A DNA stretch of 44,303 nucleotides. Origin: an uncultured Acidobacteriia bacterium. Lineage in GTDB: Bacteria > Acidobacteriota > Terriglobia > Bryobacterales > Bryobacteraceae. Below, one piece after another: positions 32,982-41,628 of this stretch. The position numbers and the translations under genes are program-made. The first letter of the stretch is position 1. The number at the start of each line of letters is the position of its first letter. The notes below the pieces were generated by a model. The model saw nothing but the letters and a program-made list of their open reading frames with translations. It ran no database searches and was not told where the DNA came from. The stretch lies in NCBI GenBank assembly GCA_903929755.1, contig CAIYVZ010000027.1, positions 1 through 44,303 on the forward strand, in the 5' to 3' direction.

Positions 32982-34097
32982 ATGACGAGAATCCTTTCCT
33001 TTTTGGCTTTTGCGCCCCTTTTGTCGGCGCAGCTTATGTATGTGGGGACGTACACGAAGCCCCAAAGTACCTCCGAAGGCATCTACGCCTACCGCCTGGA
33101 TGCGAAGACCGCGAAGTTTTCGCCGCTTGGTTTGGTGGCGGCAGGGGTAAATCCGACCTTCCTGGCGGTTCACCCGAACGGTAAGTTCCTCTATGCAATC
33201 AACGAGGTAGATGAATACAAGGGGAAAAAATCGGGTTCCGTCTCGGCCTACTCGATTGATAATGCCACGGGGAAGCTCACCTTGCTGAATCAGGTCCCTT
33301 CCGGCAGCCCCGGACCCTGCCACCTGATTGTGGATGCGACCGGCAAGTCGGTCTTGGTGGCGAACTACTCGGGGGGAAGCTTCTCTTCCTTCGCGGTTCA
33401 GGCGGATGGCAAGCTGAGTGAAGCGGTTTCGTTTATTCAGGAAAATGGTTCCAGCGTGGACAAGCAACGGCAGATGGGGCCGCATGGGCATTCCATCGTG
33501 CTGGCAAAGAACAACAAGATTGCTCTTGGTGCCGACCTGGGCACTGACAAAGTGATGATCTTTAGGTTGGATGCGGCTACAGGCAAGCTTACGCCGAGCG
33601 AACCCGCTTTTGGGACAGTGAAGCCGGGTTCCGGCCCGCGCCACCTCGCAATCGCTCCGGACCAGAAGCATGTTTATGTGCAGAACGAGATGTTTTCATC
33701 GGTTTCCACCATGGAGTTTGATGCGGAGAAGGGTACCTTGAAGGAATTGGCGCAGGCCTCCGCACTTCCGGCTCCGGTGAAGGGCAATTCCGGCGCGGAG
33801 ATCCACATCTCGGCGGATGGCAAGTTTGTCTACTCCTCGAACCGCGGTGACAATTCGATCGCGGTGTTCTCGGTGGATCCGAAGACGGCGTTGCTGAAGC
33901 TGATCCAGAACGAACCGACGGGTGGCAAGACGCCGCGCGCCTTCGAATTCGATCCCTCTGGCAACTTCCTGGTGGCCGGCAATCAGGATACAAATACGTT
34001 CACGCTGCATCGCGTAGACAAGGCGACCGGCAAGCTCTCGCCCGTGGGTGAGCCTGTGGCGCTGGGTGCGCCGGTTACTTTTGCTTTCGTGAAATAG
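32982..34097 (+). CDS. secreted lactonase-family beta-propeller protein
   Basis: Seven-bladed propeller of the YbhE-type 6-phosphogluconolactonase family (Pfam Lactonase). ATG at 32982 gives the signal peptide MTRILSFLAFAPLLSAQ. Family features: VGTYTKPQSTSEGIYAYRLD, LAVHPNGKFLYAINEV, QMGPHGHSIV, GSGPRHLAIAPDQKHVYVQNE, FVYSSNRGDNSIAVF and ARAFEFDPSGNFLVAGNQ. 371 residues. Export makes a role in cytoplasmic pentose phosphate metabolism unlikely, and the window already has a DevB-type pgl. Sugar-lactone hydrolysis is inferred from family. Confidence 0.88.
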   Translation: MTRILSFLAFAPLLSAQLMYVGTYTKPQSTSEGIYAYRLDAKTAKFSPLGLVAAGVNPTFLAVHPNGKFLYAINEVDEYKGKKSGSVSAYSIDNATGKLTLLNQVPSGSPGPCHLIVDATGKSVLVANYSGGSFSSFAVQADGKLSEAVSFIQENGSSVDKQRQMGPHGHSIVLAKNNKIALGADLGTDKVMIFRLDAATGKLTPSEPAFGTVKPGSGPRHLAIAPDQKHVYVQNEMFSSVSTMEFDAEKGTLKELAQASALPAPVKGNSGAEIHISADGKFVYSSNRGDNSIAVFSVDPKTALLKLIQNEPTGGKTPRAFEFDPSGNFLVAGNQDTNTFTLHRVDKATGKLSPVGEPVALGAPVTFAFVK

Positions 34098-34112
34098 CTA
34101 CTGCGCACCGCC

Positions 34113-35018
34113 TCATGATTCCTGCATCCGGGCTACCAGGTGGGCAGGAGTCATGGGGTTGTCACGTGGTTCAGCACCGTGGGCGTCAGAGGTTCCATAG
34201 ATCTCGCCTCCGGCCCAGCCAGCACCCGCTACCAGCGTTGTCCAGCAGTTGGACCAGTGGTCGCGCCCGCCCGTGGGATTGATGTATGGCGAGCGTCCAA
34301 ATTCCGTGGTAGCCACAACCATAGTGGTACCCAGAAGACCACGCTCGGCCAGATCGGACAGCAGGGCGCTCACGGCGGTGTCGAACATCGGACCAGCAAT
34401 ATCACGGTAGGTGGCCAGCGAGCTGAACGGGCTGTAACCGTGCATATCCCAGGAAGGGGCCCCAAATACCGTGTCGAACATGTTCACGGTCACGTGGCGG
34501 ACGCCTGCTTCCACCAGAACTCTTGCCGCCAGGCAGCTTTGGCCAAACAAGTGGTCTCCGTAGCGCCGCCGGTTTCGTTCCGGCTGCAGTCCAACGACTG
34601 TGTCCGGATGGATGAAACAGGCCTCCTCCTGGCCTTGCGGGAGGTTGCCACCGGTCAGGCCTAGCGGCCCCGGCAGGACGACGGCGTGCGGTAGTTTGGG
34701 TTGGGCCAACCGCAGCCCCTCATCGTGCAAAAGCGGGGCGGGGAAGTGCATGGACCGGATCAGGGAAAAACGCTTGGCTTCCCCTGCCAGTTTGGGGAAC
34801 AGTTCCGAGATTTGCATCCCCGGGACGCTCGTATGGATTGCCCGGAAGGGGCTGCGGATGCGGCTGGGCGCTTCGGGCTTGGGGTCGAAGGTGTCGAGTT
34901 GTGAAACGCCTCCCACCATCATCAGCAGAATGCAGCTCCGGGGCGCAGCAGGCGAGGCCTTCGCGCTGTCGAGCGCCAGTGCCAGCGCTGAGCCGCCCAT
35001 GAAATCCCGTCTGCGCAT
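34113..35018 (-). CDS. DUF1501 family protein, shortened
   Basis: Alkaline-phosphatase-fold family (DUF1501) frequent in Acidobacteria and Planctomycetes. Tat-like N-terminus MRRRDFMGGSALALAL; then MMVGGVSQLDTFDPKP, YGDHLFGQSCLAARVLVEAGVRHVTV, SWDMHG, LSDLAERGLLGTTMVVATTEFGRSP and GGRDHWSNCWTTLVAGAGWAGGEIYG. At 301 residues it is well below the usual 430-480: part of the N-terminal half is compressed, and it stops right after PAHLVARMQES, where the family continues for about 40 residues. Function unknown; may be a minimal version or a decaying gene. Two bases after iscX. Confidence 0.8.
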   Translation of the reverse strand: MRRRDFMGGSALALALDSAKASPAAPRSCILLMMVGGVSQLDTFDPKPEAPSRIRSPFRAIHTSVPGMQISELFPKLAGEAKRFSLIRSMHFPAPLLHDEGLRLAQPKLPHAVVLPGPLGLTGGNLPQGQEEACFIHPDTVVGLQPERNRRRYGDHLFGQSCLAARVLVEAGVRHVTVNMFDTVFGAPSWDMHGYSPFSSLATYRDIAGPMFDTAVSALLSDLAERGLLGTTMVVATTEFGRSPYINPTGGRDHWSNCWTTLVAGAGWAGGEIYGTSDAHGAEPRDNPMTPAHLVARMQES

Positions 35019-35020
35019 GG

Positions 35021-35233
35021 TTATTGGTTGTCCTGATACTCCTCGTGCCAGGCCATCTGGATGGCTTCGAGTTTGCCTTCGTTGGATTTCGCGGGGTCGT
35101 CAGCGAAACCCGGGATTTCGAGCACCCAGTTGCGGAGGTCGGTGAAGCGGACGGTGAGCGGGTCAGTATCGGGACGGGCCTCGTACAACGCGATCGCGAT
35201 GTCTTCGGTGGACTCCCAGGTTATAGCGGGCAT
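35021..35233 (-). CDS. iscX: IscX/YfhJ-like Fe-S assembly adaptor
   Basis: About 70 residues: MPAITWESTEDIAIALYEA, then PDTDPLTVRFTDLRNWVLEIPGF, DDPAKSNEGKLEAIQMAW. This matches IscX, a small acidic protein that binds IscS and iron and modulates Fe-S cluster assembly. ATG at 35233 aligns best with the family; an ATG at 35242 directly after the HAD stop is the alternative. No isc or suf gene is nearby, so it is detached from its usual operon and lies between HAD and DUF1501 genes. Confidence 0.85.
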   Translation of the reverse strand: MPAITWESTEDIAIALYEARPDTDPLTVRFTDLRNWVLEIPGFADDPAKSNEGKLEAIQMAWHEEYQDNQ

Positions 35234-35243
35234 GACTGTCATC

Positions 35244-35945
35244 TTACCCCGCGGCACTACCGAAAAGGCGGAGCAGGTCGGCGAAGCTGTGGGCGACAAC
35301 AAGCCGGCCTGCGGGATCGCGGATCTCTTCGCGCTCCAGCGTCCAGGTTCGTTCATGGGGAACGAGGACGGCGCGCAACCCGGCGGCGAGTGACGGGTTC
35401 ACGTCGGACTTCGGGCTGTTGCCGATCATCCACGTTCTATCGGGATGAAAATTGCGCTCGCCGGAGAGCTCCGCATAGGTATCGCGGTTCTTTTCCTTCA
35501 CGACGATGCATTCGCGAAAAAGGGGGCGCAGGCCACTCAGATCGATCTTCCGGTTCTGTTCCGTTGGCTCGCCCTTGGTGCACATCAGAATGTGGTGGCG
35601 CTCCGCGAGGAAGGGCAGCGTCTCGGCCACTCCGGGCATCAGCTCAATCTCCTGGGCGAGGATCTGGTGCGCTATAGCGGTGATTCGCGTCAGGTCGTGT
35701 TCGTCGATGGCGCGCTCGGCGAGGTGGAGGTAGCACTGGCTCAGATTCTTGCCGAAATTAACCGCGCCGTAACCGTGGATTGCGTTGTTGACGATCTCAA
35801 TCTCATCCAGGATGGCGCGGATCTCGTCCGGGTTCAAGGACGAGTGATTCAGGTAGTCGCAGAACTCGGCGAACGCGTTCTCGAAGTAGATATTGTTCTG
35901 CCAGAGCGTATCGTCGGCGTCGAAGATGAGGACCTGGGGTTCCAA
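35244..35945 (-). CDS. HAD-superfamily hydrolase
   Basis: Haloacid-dehalogenase-type phosphatase. Motif I FDADDTLW (nucleophile Asp9, acid/base Asp11), motif II MCTKGE, motif III VVKEKNRDTY, motif IV MIGNSPKSDVNP. A helical cap lies between motifs I and II (C1 type). 233 residues, normal. Substrate unknown. Stop is adjacent to the iscX start, so HAD-iscX-DUF1501 form one leftward unit. Confidence 0.88.
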   Translation of the reverse strand: MEPQVLIFDADDTLWQNNIYFENAFAEFCDYLNHSSLNPDEIRAILDEIEIVNNAIHGYGAVNFGKNLSQCYLHLAERAIDEHDLTRITAIAHQILAQEIELMPGVAETLPFLAERHHILMCTKGEPTEQNRKIDLSGLRPLFRECIVVKEKNRDTYAELSGERNFHPDRTWMIGNSPKSDVNPSLAAGLRAVLVPHERTWTLEREEIRDPAGRLVVAHSFADLLRLFGSAAG

Positions 35946-35984
35946 GAGTTCATTTTCGCAAGGTGGTCCGCTTCCGCCCGAAGT

Positions 35985-36081
35985 TAACCCCGCACGCGCT
36001 GCGAAAACCGCCAGGGGTAGCCTTCCGGATCGGCGGCGCGGGGCGCTCGCAGTGCGCGTCTACGTTGTCCACGTAAAGCAT
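35985..36081 (-). pseudogene. remnant of a VOC/glyoxalase gene with large internal deletion
   Basis: On the minus strand ATG 36081 reads MLYVDNVDAHCER, a typical start of the second half of a VOC protein. After a frame change the next bases read RAADPEGYPWRFSQRVRG and stop at 35985, the typical end of the same family. The roughly 30 residues expected between these pieces, and the first half of the protein, are missing. Dead gene. Confidence 0.65.
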
Positions 36082-36126
36082 GGCACGCGGAGTCGGATAT
36101 CAAAATGAACGAGCACAGGCGGACGG

Positions 36127-36408
36127 TCAAGCCGGGTATTTGTCTTTACACTCTTCGGAGCAAAAGTACACCACCTTGCCCTTGACGATTTTCTTTAACG
36201 ACGTTTCGAGGGCGACATACGTGCCGCAGACAGGGTCCTGGACCAGCGACATATGCTGAGCCCCGGGCGGTGGGGCATTCTGAAAACCAGAAGGGCGGAC
36301 CTTAGGTTCACTAAGGCCCGCCCAAAAGCTAAATACGATCTTCGCCACCCTCTTGATCACCGAAATGATCACCAGGAATACAACCAGTCTGGCGAGTAGC
36401 TGGAACAA
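36127..36408 (-). CDS. membrane-anchored YHS-domain protein
   Basis: 93 residues. An N-terminal membrane helix (LLARLVVFLVIISVIKRVAKIVF) is followed by a linker and a YHS-like metal-binding domain: QDPVCGTYVALETSLKK and VVYFCSEECKDKYP, with Cys residues placed as in TRASH/YHS modules. Likely binds a transition metal at the membrane face. The TTG start at 36408 directly follows the TAG of the TPR gene, so the two are cotranscribed. Confidence 0.8.
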   Translation of the reverse strand: MFQLLARLVVFLVIISVIKRVAKIVFSFWAGLSEPKVRPSGFQNAPPPGAQHMSLVQDPVCGTYVALETSLKKIVKGKVVYFCSEECKDKYPA

Positions 36409-37551
36409 CTATTTTTTCTTGCCCTTTGCTGCCGGAGCATTCGGGTTCACGAAGGTAGTGCTGACGGTGGCACCGAGGGCGCTGATCATTTCCTTCGCCG
36501 CCTGAGCGTACGGGCCGTCGGGCTTGAGTTCCAGGTACTTCTGGAGGGCTTCAACGGTGCCGGGAGGCGGAATCACTTTGCCGGCGGCATCGGTGGTCGC
36601 CTTGCCGGCGAGAGCCACACCATACTGATACTGGGCGTCGGCGTACTTCGGGTCAAGGTCAATCGCCTTCTTGAAGGTGTCGGTGGCGGCGTCATTCTGG
36701 CCGCCGTTCACGAGGAGCGCGCCCAGATTGTAGTAGTACTTGCCGGCACCCGCGGGGTCCAGTTCGGCCGCTTTGGCCAAGTTGGCCTTGGCTTCGTCGA
36801 TTTTCTTGTTCTTGGCCAGGGCCAGAGCGTAATTGTTGTAAAGACCGGCGTCCGGGGAGATTTCGATAGCCTTGGCGAAAGCGCCGAAGCCCTTTTCGTA
36901 GAAAGCAGCGCCTTCAGCCGGGGTGGCCTGCGCCTTGCCGACATAAGCTTCGGCCAGAGTGCTCCAGACGGCGCCCTGTGTGGCGTCCATTTCCTTCGCC
37001 TTCTCCAGTTGCTCCACTGCGACATCCCACTGCTTTGCTTCCACAGCCGTCTTGCCGTTCGTGTAGGCTTCGTTCAACTGCTTGTTCTTGGCAAGCTGAG
37101 CTTCGCGATTCTTGGCAGCTTTGTCGAAAGCTTCTTTTTGCTCTTTCGACATGCCGCGTTCCTGTTCTTTGGTCAGGGAGCCGGTTTCAGCCGCTTTCTG
37201 TAAGGCCTGGGCCTGGTCAGCGGTCTGCTTGAGATCGAAGTTCAGGGTTTTAGGATCGCCCATGCCGGTGCGGAAGCCAGTGGCTTTGTCGCGTTCCTTG
37301 CCATCGACAGTCACGCTGATGGTGTAGGTCCCGAGCGGCAGACCGTAGTGGCCGTAGTGGCCTTTCTTATCGGACTTCACCGTGTACTTGCCTTTGATAT
37401 CGGTACGGTCAAAGGTAACGATGGCACCGGGCAGGGGCTTGCCGGCCTCGTCTTTCACGACACCTTCAACGGCGGATGTCTGCGCCATCGCGGGCAATGA
37501 GAACAGTGCCAGGGCGAAGGCCGAAATTGTCAGGGATTTAAGAAACGACAT
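36409..37551 (-). CDS. exported protein: carboxypeptidase-regulatory-like domain plus TPR repeats
   Basis: Signal peptide MSFLKSLTISAFALALFSLPAMAQ, then a prealbumin-like domain (VEGVVKDEAGKPLPGAIVTF, GTYTISVTVDGKE), a charged linker (GMSKEQKEAFDKAAKNREA) and about five TPR units (AFAKAIEISPDAGLYNNYALAL, AAELDPAGAGKYYYNLG, AIDLDPKYADAQYQYG). 380 residues ending in a Lys-rich tail. ATG has GAGGTAG upstream. Probably a periplasmic or envelope scaffold; this two-domain layout is common in Acidobacteria. Confidence 0.85.
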   Translation of the reverse strand: MSFLKSLTISAFALALFSLPAMAQTSAVEGVVKDEAGKPLPGAIVTFDRTDIKGKYTVKSDKKGHYGHYGLPLGTYTISVTVDGKERDKATGFRTGMGDPKTLNFDLKQTADQAQALQKAAETGSLTKEQERGMSKEQKEAFDKAAKNREAQLAKNKQLNEAYTNGKTAVEAKQWDVAVEQLEKAKEMDATQGAVWSTLAEAYVGKAQATPAEGAAFYEKGFGAFAKAIEISPDAGLYNNYALALAKNKKIDEAKANLAKAAELDPAGAGKYYYNLGALLVNGGQNDAATDTFKKAIDLDPKYADAQYQYGVALAGKATTDAAGKVIPPPGTVEALQKYLELKPDGPYAQAAKEMISALGATVSTTFVNPNAPAAKGKKK

Positions 37552-37774
37552 AATCAGGCTACCTCAACGAAGAGAAAAAGTAAGGGGTCCAGCGTACCGG
37601 AATTGAAACCCCAGCATACTACATTAGACGGTGTATCAGGAGCTAAAGGTAACAGGGTGCAGCGATTACTTCTCAAGTGCGCGCTGAATCAGGGAAATTC
37701 CGCAGACAGGACATTTGTCGCGGGTGAAACGGTATGGCCTCTATTCCGTGCGTCCAGGGGTGCAACGCGACAGG

Positions 37775-38917
37775 CTATAAACTCCCCTCGTATACCCGCG
37801 TCTCCACGCCCTGCAACACGCGCAGGGCTGCCTCGTTATAGAACGGCAGCGTTTGCATAAGGATAATGATGCCAAGCTCTTCCTTCGAATCGATCCGGAA
37901 GAAGGTATTGTGAATCCCCGCCCAGCTCATACTCCCCGGCCGCTGCATTGTCGCCACCTGGAACCCCAGGCCCCAAACATCGTCCCCCGCTCCAAGCGGA
38001 AAAGGGTTCGAAAAGTCCGGCTTCGAGCTTGGCTGCAGGCGGACTTTTACCTCGCCCGTATGGTTGACGCCCATTTCCCTTACCGTTTCCGGCTTCAGTA
38101 AGCGGACACTGCCGAGCTGTCCCCGGTTCAGCATCATCTGCACGAATCGCGAGTAGTCCGCCGCAGTAGACAGCAGCCCCCCGTCTCCACGCGGCGGACC
38201 CGCAATGGTCTCCGGATTCGGGATCTCCGTGATCCCGCCGTCCTTGTGCTGATGCTGCGTCACCACACGCTCGCGCTTCGCCGCCGCAATGCTGTACCCC
38301 GTGTCCGGCATCCCCAGTGGCTGGAAAATCCGGGTCTTCAGAAACACCTCAATACCCAGGCCGGCGATCTTCTCAATCACCTCGCCCAGCACCCGCGGAC
38401 CTGCCCCATAAGTCCACTTCTCCCCCGGCTCATGGACCAGCGGCAACTCCGCGGTGCTCGTCTTACCCGTCAGCTTTTCAATCATCGCCAGCCCGGGGTC
38501 CGACCATGAATATCCAATGCCGGAGGTATGCGTCAGCAACTGCCGGATCGTAATCGCATGTCTCGCCGGACGTGTCTCATAAGTGCCCGCCGCCAAATCC
38601 AGACGGCTGATCACCTGCTTATCCCGGAACGCCGGCAGGTATTTCCCCACCTCGTCGTCCAGCCCCAACCTGCCTTCCTCCACCAGCATCATCACGCCCG
38701 CTGAAGTCAAAGCCTTGGTCATCGACGCGATGCGGAAAATCGCATCCTTCCGCATCTCCACGCCCTGCGCCACGTTCATCTTTCCGAAAGCTTCGTGATA
38801 AATCACGCGGTCGGGAGTCGTCACCAGCACCACCACCCCGGGAACATCGCCGTGGCTCACGGCGTCGCTCAGGAAACTCGACAGAACAATCGTACTGGGC
38901 GGGACCATGATCGCCAT
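37775..38917 (-). CDS. serine hydrolase, class-C beta-lactamase family
   Basis: Penicillin-binding-protein fold esterase/peptidase. Catalytic Ser-x2-Lys is in IASMTKALTS; the second motif is in TSGIGYSW and the third region around VNHTGEVKV. 380 residues without a clear signal peptide; the start is uncertain among ATG 38917, ATG 38908 and TTG-type starts up to 38953, because no ribosome site is seen. Divergent from the carboxylesterase gene. Typical members act as esterases or D-aminopeptidases; antibiotic resistance is not implied. Confidence 0.85.
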   Translation of the reverse strand: MAIMVPPSTIVLSSFLSDAVSHGDVPGVVVLVTTPDRVIYHEAFGKMNVAQGVEMRKDAIFRIASMTKALTSAGVMMLVEEGRLGLDDEVGKYLPAFRDKQVISRLDLAAGTYETRPARHAITIRQLLTHTSGIGYSWSDPGLAMIEKLTGKTSTAELPLVHEPGEKWTYGAGPRVLGEVIEKIAGLGIEVFLKTRIFQPLGMPDTGYSIAAAKRERVVTQHQHKDGGITEIPNPETIAGPPRGDGGLLSTAADYSRFVQMMLNRGQLGSVRLLKPETVREMGVNHTGEVKVRLQPSSKPDFSNPFPLGAGDDVWGLGFQVATMQRPGSMSWAGIHNTFFRIDSKEELGIIILMQTLPFYNEAALRVLQGVETRVYEGSL

Positions 38918-38952
38918 TGTAGCCAAAGGAATTTCTGATAAAGTTATCCCCA

Positions 38953-40569
38953 ATGTCTCCTTTTCTCGGTCGTCGAAGCTTCCTTCTGAATACCTCGGCG
39001 CTGCTCGCCGCCCCGTTCGCCCCCTTCGTCCACGCCGCCGACACTACCGAGCCCCTCGCCGACACCCAATACGGCAAAGTCCGTGGCACTGTCTCTGGCG
39101 ACATCAAGATCTTCAAAGGCATCCCCTACGGCGCCGCCACCGGCGGTAAAAATCGCTTCATGCCTCCCGTGAAGCCGACCTCGTGGACCGGCGTCCGTGA
39201 CGCTCTCGCCTGGGGCCCCACCGCCCCTCAAATGCCTGCTCCCCAAAACGCCGCCGCCACCGGACGCGCCAACCGCCCCGCCGAGAGCGAAGACTGCCTG
39301 GTTATCAACGTCTTCACCCCGTCGCTCGCTCCCTCCTCCAAACGCCCCGTCATGGTCTGGCTCCACGGCGGCGGCTTCTCCACCGGCTCCGGTTCCGGCG
39401 CGAACACCGACGGCACCAACCTCGCCCAAAGCGGCGACGTCGTTGTCGTCAGCCTCAACCACCGCCTCAACGTCCTCGGTTTCACGTACCTCGGCGAACA
39501 GGCTGGCTCCGATTTCGCCCTCTCCGGCGGCATCGGCCTCCTCGACATCGTCCAGGCCCTCCAATGGGTTCGCGACAACATCGCCAACTTCGGCGGCGAC
39601 CCCAACCTGGTCACCATCTTCGGCCAGTCCGGCGGAGGCCGCAAAGTCTCCACCCTCATGTCCATGCCCTCCGCCCAGGGCCTCTTCCACCGCACCATCG
39701 TCGAAAGCGGAGCCGTCCTCCGCCTCAAAACGCCCGACGAAGCCATCCTCTATAGCAATCTCCTCCTCGCCGAACTCGGCCTCCGCAAAGATCAGGTGCG
39801 CGACCTGCAAGCCGTCCCCCTCGACCGCCTCCTCGCCGCCAACGCCGCCGCCCTCAAAAAGACCGACCAGACCGCCCCCGGCTACACCGCCAACACGCCC
39901 ATGATCGACGGCAAGGCCATCCCCATCCACCCCTGGGACCCCGCCGCCCCCGCCATCTCCGCCAAGATCCCGCTCCTCATCGGCTGGGCCCGCACCGAAG
40001 AAACCCTCTACGACCGCCCCACCCCCGAAACCCTCGCGCTCGACGAAGCCGGCCTGAAAGCCCGCGCCGCCAAACGCCTCGGCATCGACCCCACGCCCGT
40101 CATCGACGTCTACCGCAAAGCCCACCCCGAAGCTTCGCCCTGGGATCTCTACATCCTCATCGCCACCGACCATCCCCGCGGCGTCTACTCCCGCGAACTC
40201 GCCCGCCGCAAAGTGGCCCAGGCCTCGGGCGCGGCTTACGTTTACCGTTTCGATTGGGAGACGCCCGAAGGTGGCGGCCACATGCGCTCTCCCCACGCTG
40301 TCGAGGTCCCGTTCGTGTTCCGCAACATCTCCGTCGCTGGCGCGCTCGTCTCGAAGCGGCCCGACGCCTACGCGCTGTCGGAAAAGATCAGCGCCGCCTG
40401 GGTCGCCTTCGCCCGCACCGGCAACCCCAACACGAAGGGCCTGCCCCACTGGCCCGCCTACTCCGCCGCCACCCGCGACACCATGCTCTTCAATAACGAA
40501 CTCCGCGTCGAGCAGGACCCCGACAAAGGCCCGCGCCAGATCATGGAAAAAGTCCTGAAGCTGGCCTGA
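38953..40569 (+). CDS. type-B carboxylesterase/lipase
   Basis: Alpha/beta hydrolase of the carboxylesterase family. Tat-like signal (GRRSFLLNTSALLAAPFAPFVHA). Motifs: GIPYGAATGGKNRF, SEDCLVINVFTP, VMVWLHGGGFSTGSG (oxyanion hole), nucleophile elbow FGQSGGG, acid in WARTEE, and His in RSPHAVEVPFVF. 538 residues, full length. Codon use is strikingly C-ending (GCC, CTC, CCC), unlike the GCG/CTG-rich plus-strand genes earlier in the window. Confidence 0.93.
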   Translation: MSPFLGRRSFLLNTSALLAAPFAPFVHAADTTEPLADTQYGKVRGTVSGDIKIFKGIPYGAATGGKNRFMPPVKPTSWTGVRDALAWGPTAPQMPAPQNAAATGRANRPAESEDCLVINVFTPSLAPSSKRPVMVWLHGGGFSTGSGSGANTDGTNLAQSGDVVVVSLNHRLNVLGFTYLGEQAGSDFALSGGIGLLDIVQALQWVRDNIANFGGDPNLVTIFGQSGGGRKVSTLMSMPSAQGLFHRTIVESGAVLRLKTPDEAILYSNLLLAELGLRKDQVRDLQAVPLDRLLAANAAALKKTDQTAPGYTANTPMIDGKAIPIHPWDPAAPAISAKIPLLIGWARTEETLYDRPTPETLALDEAGLKARAAKRLGIDPTPVIDVYRKAHPEASPWDLYILIATDHPRGVYSRELARRKVAQASGAAYVYRFDWETPEGGGHMRSPHAVEVPFVFRNISVAGALVSKRPDAYALSEKISAAWVAFARTGNPNTKGLPHWPAYSAATRDTMLFNNELRVEQDPDKGPRQIMEKVLKLA

Positions 40570-40759
40570 GCATCCGCGAGGGAGCGTTCCATGGGCCGAT
40601 GCGGCCCGCCAAAGGAAATGAAGCCGCCCTGCGCCTCGGACCTGCCGCCATCTCCGTACCGAACCGCCATGCGTCAGCATGCGGCTGGGCAGTGTCTTGG
40701 GACAGCAATTTCGACCGTCACCTGTCTCTACCACCCGACAGCGTCTTCGAAGGCATGGA

Positions 40760-41448
40760 CCGACAATTCAGGAAACGTGCCTGTATTATTGGAAACTGCC
40801 CGCCGAGCCTCCACCGTCTTTCTGGTCTCATCAAGGGACGCCCCTCGATATCGAATGGGCAGCCTCCCACGTGCCCGCCATTCTGGAAGCCTGGCACCCG
40901 GGCAACGAAGGCGGCAACGCCGTAGCCGACCTCCTCGATAGCGACGCAATCCCGGGTGGAAAGCTGCCCATCAACTGGCCCCGCAACGCCGGTCAAATCC
41001 CCGTTTTCTACGCCCACAATTTGACCCACCAGCCCGACACGACTCCCGGCTTTAGCTCTCGCTACTGGGATCAGCCCAGTTGCCTCTCTACCCCTTCGGC
41101 CACGGCCTCAGCTACACAAAGTTCGCCGTCGGCAATCTCAACGTGAGCCGCACAGAAGCCACGGTCGACGTAACGAACACCGGCGCATTCGCGGGTGACG
41201 AAGTCGTCCAGCTCTACCTCCAGCAGCGCTCGGGAAGGGCCTCCCGCCCGGTTCGCGAACCAAAAGGCTTCGAACGAGTCTCCCTCAAACCAGGCGAAAA
41301 GACGACCGTCCACCTCACCCTCGGCACCGACGCCCTCCGCTACTGGAGCGCCGCCCGCAAGACCTGGCTTCTCGACGCCGCCGAGTTCGATGTGTGGGTC
41401 GGCACCGATTCAGCCGCGTCCCTGCACGGTATATTTATGACGGAGTAA
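40760..41448 (+). pseudogene. GH3 beta-glucosidase C-terminal remnant with frameshifts
   Basis: Three pieces in different frames line up with the C-terminal half of a family 3 glycoside hydrolase. LLETARRASTVFLV, then GTPLDIEWAASHVPAILEAW...NEGGNAVADLL...IPGGKLPINWPRNAGQIPVFY...SRYWD, then after a shift near 41080 PLYPFGHGLSYTKF and a fibronectin-III-like domain (GDEVVQLYL, GFERVSLKPGEKTTV, FDVWVG) to the stop at 41448. The N-terminal catalytic barrel is missing. At least two frameshifts and a large deletion make this a dead gene. Confidence 0.8.
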
Positions 41449-41594
41449 GGCTGCAGAACTTTTCGCGCGCAGTTCGTATTGCGCGCAGCGCCCCACTTTG
41501 GTGTTATGTCTTTGCCGGGAAGGCGTTCTATTCTTTGTCCCGCGCGTAGCCTACGATCCCGCCGCAGCACGGACATCCTCCCCTTTGGAGGGAA

Positions 41595-41609
41595 GGGCGG
41601 TTGCCGCCC
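41595..41609. repeat. short hairpin between two genes
   Basis: GGGCGG TTG CCGCCC, a perfect 6-base stem with 3-base loop, 20 bases beyond the stop of the leftward gene ending at 41629. No T-run in either direction, so it is only a possible terminator. Confidence 0.3.
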
Positions 41610-41628
41610 GTGAATGCAGCGCGCGACC

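Noticed and set aside
37552-37774. Possible gene in the gap between TPR and serine hydrolase genes
   Set aside because: Short plus-strand frames only, no recognisable domain; the region probably holds the TPR gene's leader and the hydrolase 3' flank.
38944-40734. 596-codon minus-strand frame opposite the carboxylesterase
   Set aside because: Gly/Asp/Glu-rich shadow produced by the C-ending codons of the real gene; no domain recognisable.
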